In this document: in pieces, positions 22,600-22,990 of the stretch | Layout of the letters: every line of letters starts with the position of its first letter | Numbering within the stretch: the stretch's first letter is position 1 | Origin: Candidatus Tepidiaquacellales bacterium UBA6667 | GTDB lineage: Bacteria > Bacteroidota > Ignavibacteria > Tepidaquicellales > Tepidaquicellaceae | Direction of reading: 5' to 3' | Assembly: GCA_002455255.1 (NCBI GenBank) | Contig: DKKL01000061.1 | Location: 1-22,990, forward strand | DNA length: 22,990 nt | The notes under the pieces: model-generated | What the model was told of the DNA's origin: nothing | The model's input: only the letters and a program-made list of their open reading frames with translations | Database searches by the model: none | Position numbers and translations under genes: made by a program

Positions 22600-22990
22600 T
22601 TGAATTATTCAAAATTAAAAATTTATTTAGAAGATATCTATTCTAAATATAAACACAAACATTCCTCTAAAGATCCAGTTTGGATTTTGCATAACTGTAA
22701 AAATGATTTAGATGTGGAAGCATTGGGGTTAGTAGTTTCTTGTTTTTCTTATGGTAATATAAATCAGATAAATAATTTTATAAATTCTTTGATAAAAATT
22801 TCAGGGTTAGACTTTTCAGATTTTATATTGAATTTTAACAGAAAAAAAGAATTAAATAAATTACAAAATCTTTATTACAGATTTAATAATTCAGAAGATT
22901 TGGTATTGTTAATCTTAAATCTTCAGAGAGTTTTAAAAACTTATGGTAGTTTAAGAAATTTAATTTTAAAAATCGGAAATAATGGTAATG
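22600..22990 (+). CDS. TIGR02757/DUF2400 family protein (5' part, runs off the window)
   Basis: The frame is open from a TTG at 22600 to the window end, 130 codons. The only in-frame stop nearby is TAA at 22591-22593, just upstream, so the TTG is the only plausible start. The N-terminal YLEDIYSKYKHK, DPVWILHNCKNDLDVEALGLVVS and FSYGNINQINNFINSL fit the DUF2400 (TIGR02757) family, where a DP[VI]xxxH segment and a DxExxGLxxAxxAYG block recur. The function of that family is not known. The start lies 9 bases from the divergent dehydrogenase-like start, with no visible ribosome binding site, so the mRNA may be leaderless or use a promoter inside the neighbouring gene. Confidence 0.75.
   Translation, partial: MNYSKLKIYLEDIYSKYKHKHSSKDPVWILHNCKNDLDVEALGLVVSCFSYGNINQINNFINSLIKISGLDFSDFILNFNRKKELNKLQNLYYRFNNSEDLVLLILNLQRVLKTYGSLRNLILKIGNNGN

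Overview
The window is AT-rich, gene-dense DNA that reads like a member of the Bacteroidota/Chlorobiota/Ignavibacteriota group. The clues are short intergenic gaps, few clear Shine-Dalgarno sites, several TTG starts, many small secreted proteins and lipoproteins, an outer-membrane barrel gene, and intergenic repeats of a kind I recall from such genomes. The lineage is inferred from style and gene content; no rRNA marker is present.

Bases 1-6604 (+ strand) hold the phenylacetyl-CoA epoxidase genes paaA, paaB, paaC and paaD, followed directly by a very large fused 2-oxoglutarate decarboxylase/dehydrogenase (E2 catalytic domain plus E1, like mycobacterial KGD). A strong intrinsic terminator-like hairpin lies between paaA and paaB. 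The epoxidase ring-activates phenylacetyl-CoA, and the pathway ends in acetyl-CoA and succinyl-CoA, so sitting beside a TCA-cycle enzyme is metabolically sensible. paaE and the lower-pathway genes are not in the window.

Bases 6579-8799 (- strand) hold selD and selU (mnmH), overlapping by 26 bases: selenophosphate supply and tRNA 2-selenouridine synthesis. Next comes a 544-base gap (8800-9343) made largely of degenerate repeat pieces, then a small HXXEE membrane protein whose 3' end runs into a similar repeat.

Bases 10080-14972 (+ strand) hold a split transketolase C-terminal subunit, an HtrA/DegP protease, a GlcD-type FAD oxidase, a YbgC-like thioesterase and nadC; the last four are almost gapless. 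Bases 15029-16541 hold three tandem paralogous exported proteins sharing an LYFCE motif, which I cannot assign to a characterised family. Two clear hairpin terminators follow the second and third copies.

Bases 16629-21919 (+ strand) form a tightly coupled run: polysaccharide flippase, miaA, a large lipoprotein and an outer-membrane beta-barrel-like protein, joined by 4-base and 1-base overlaps or short gaps. Bases 21916-22590 (- strand) encode a short protein resembling 3-hydroxyacyl-CoA dehydrogenase that lacks the expected NAD and catalytic motifs. Divergent from it, with only 9 bases between start codons, is the 5' part of a TIGR02757/DUF2400-like gene that runs off the window.

I see no CRISPR array, phage, transposase, rRNA or tRNA gene. 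The best candidates for something undescribed are the LYFCE protein trio, the dehydrogenase-like pseudoenzyme, and the lipoprotein/barrel pair.
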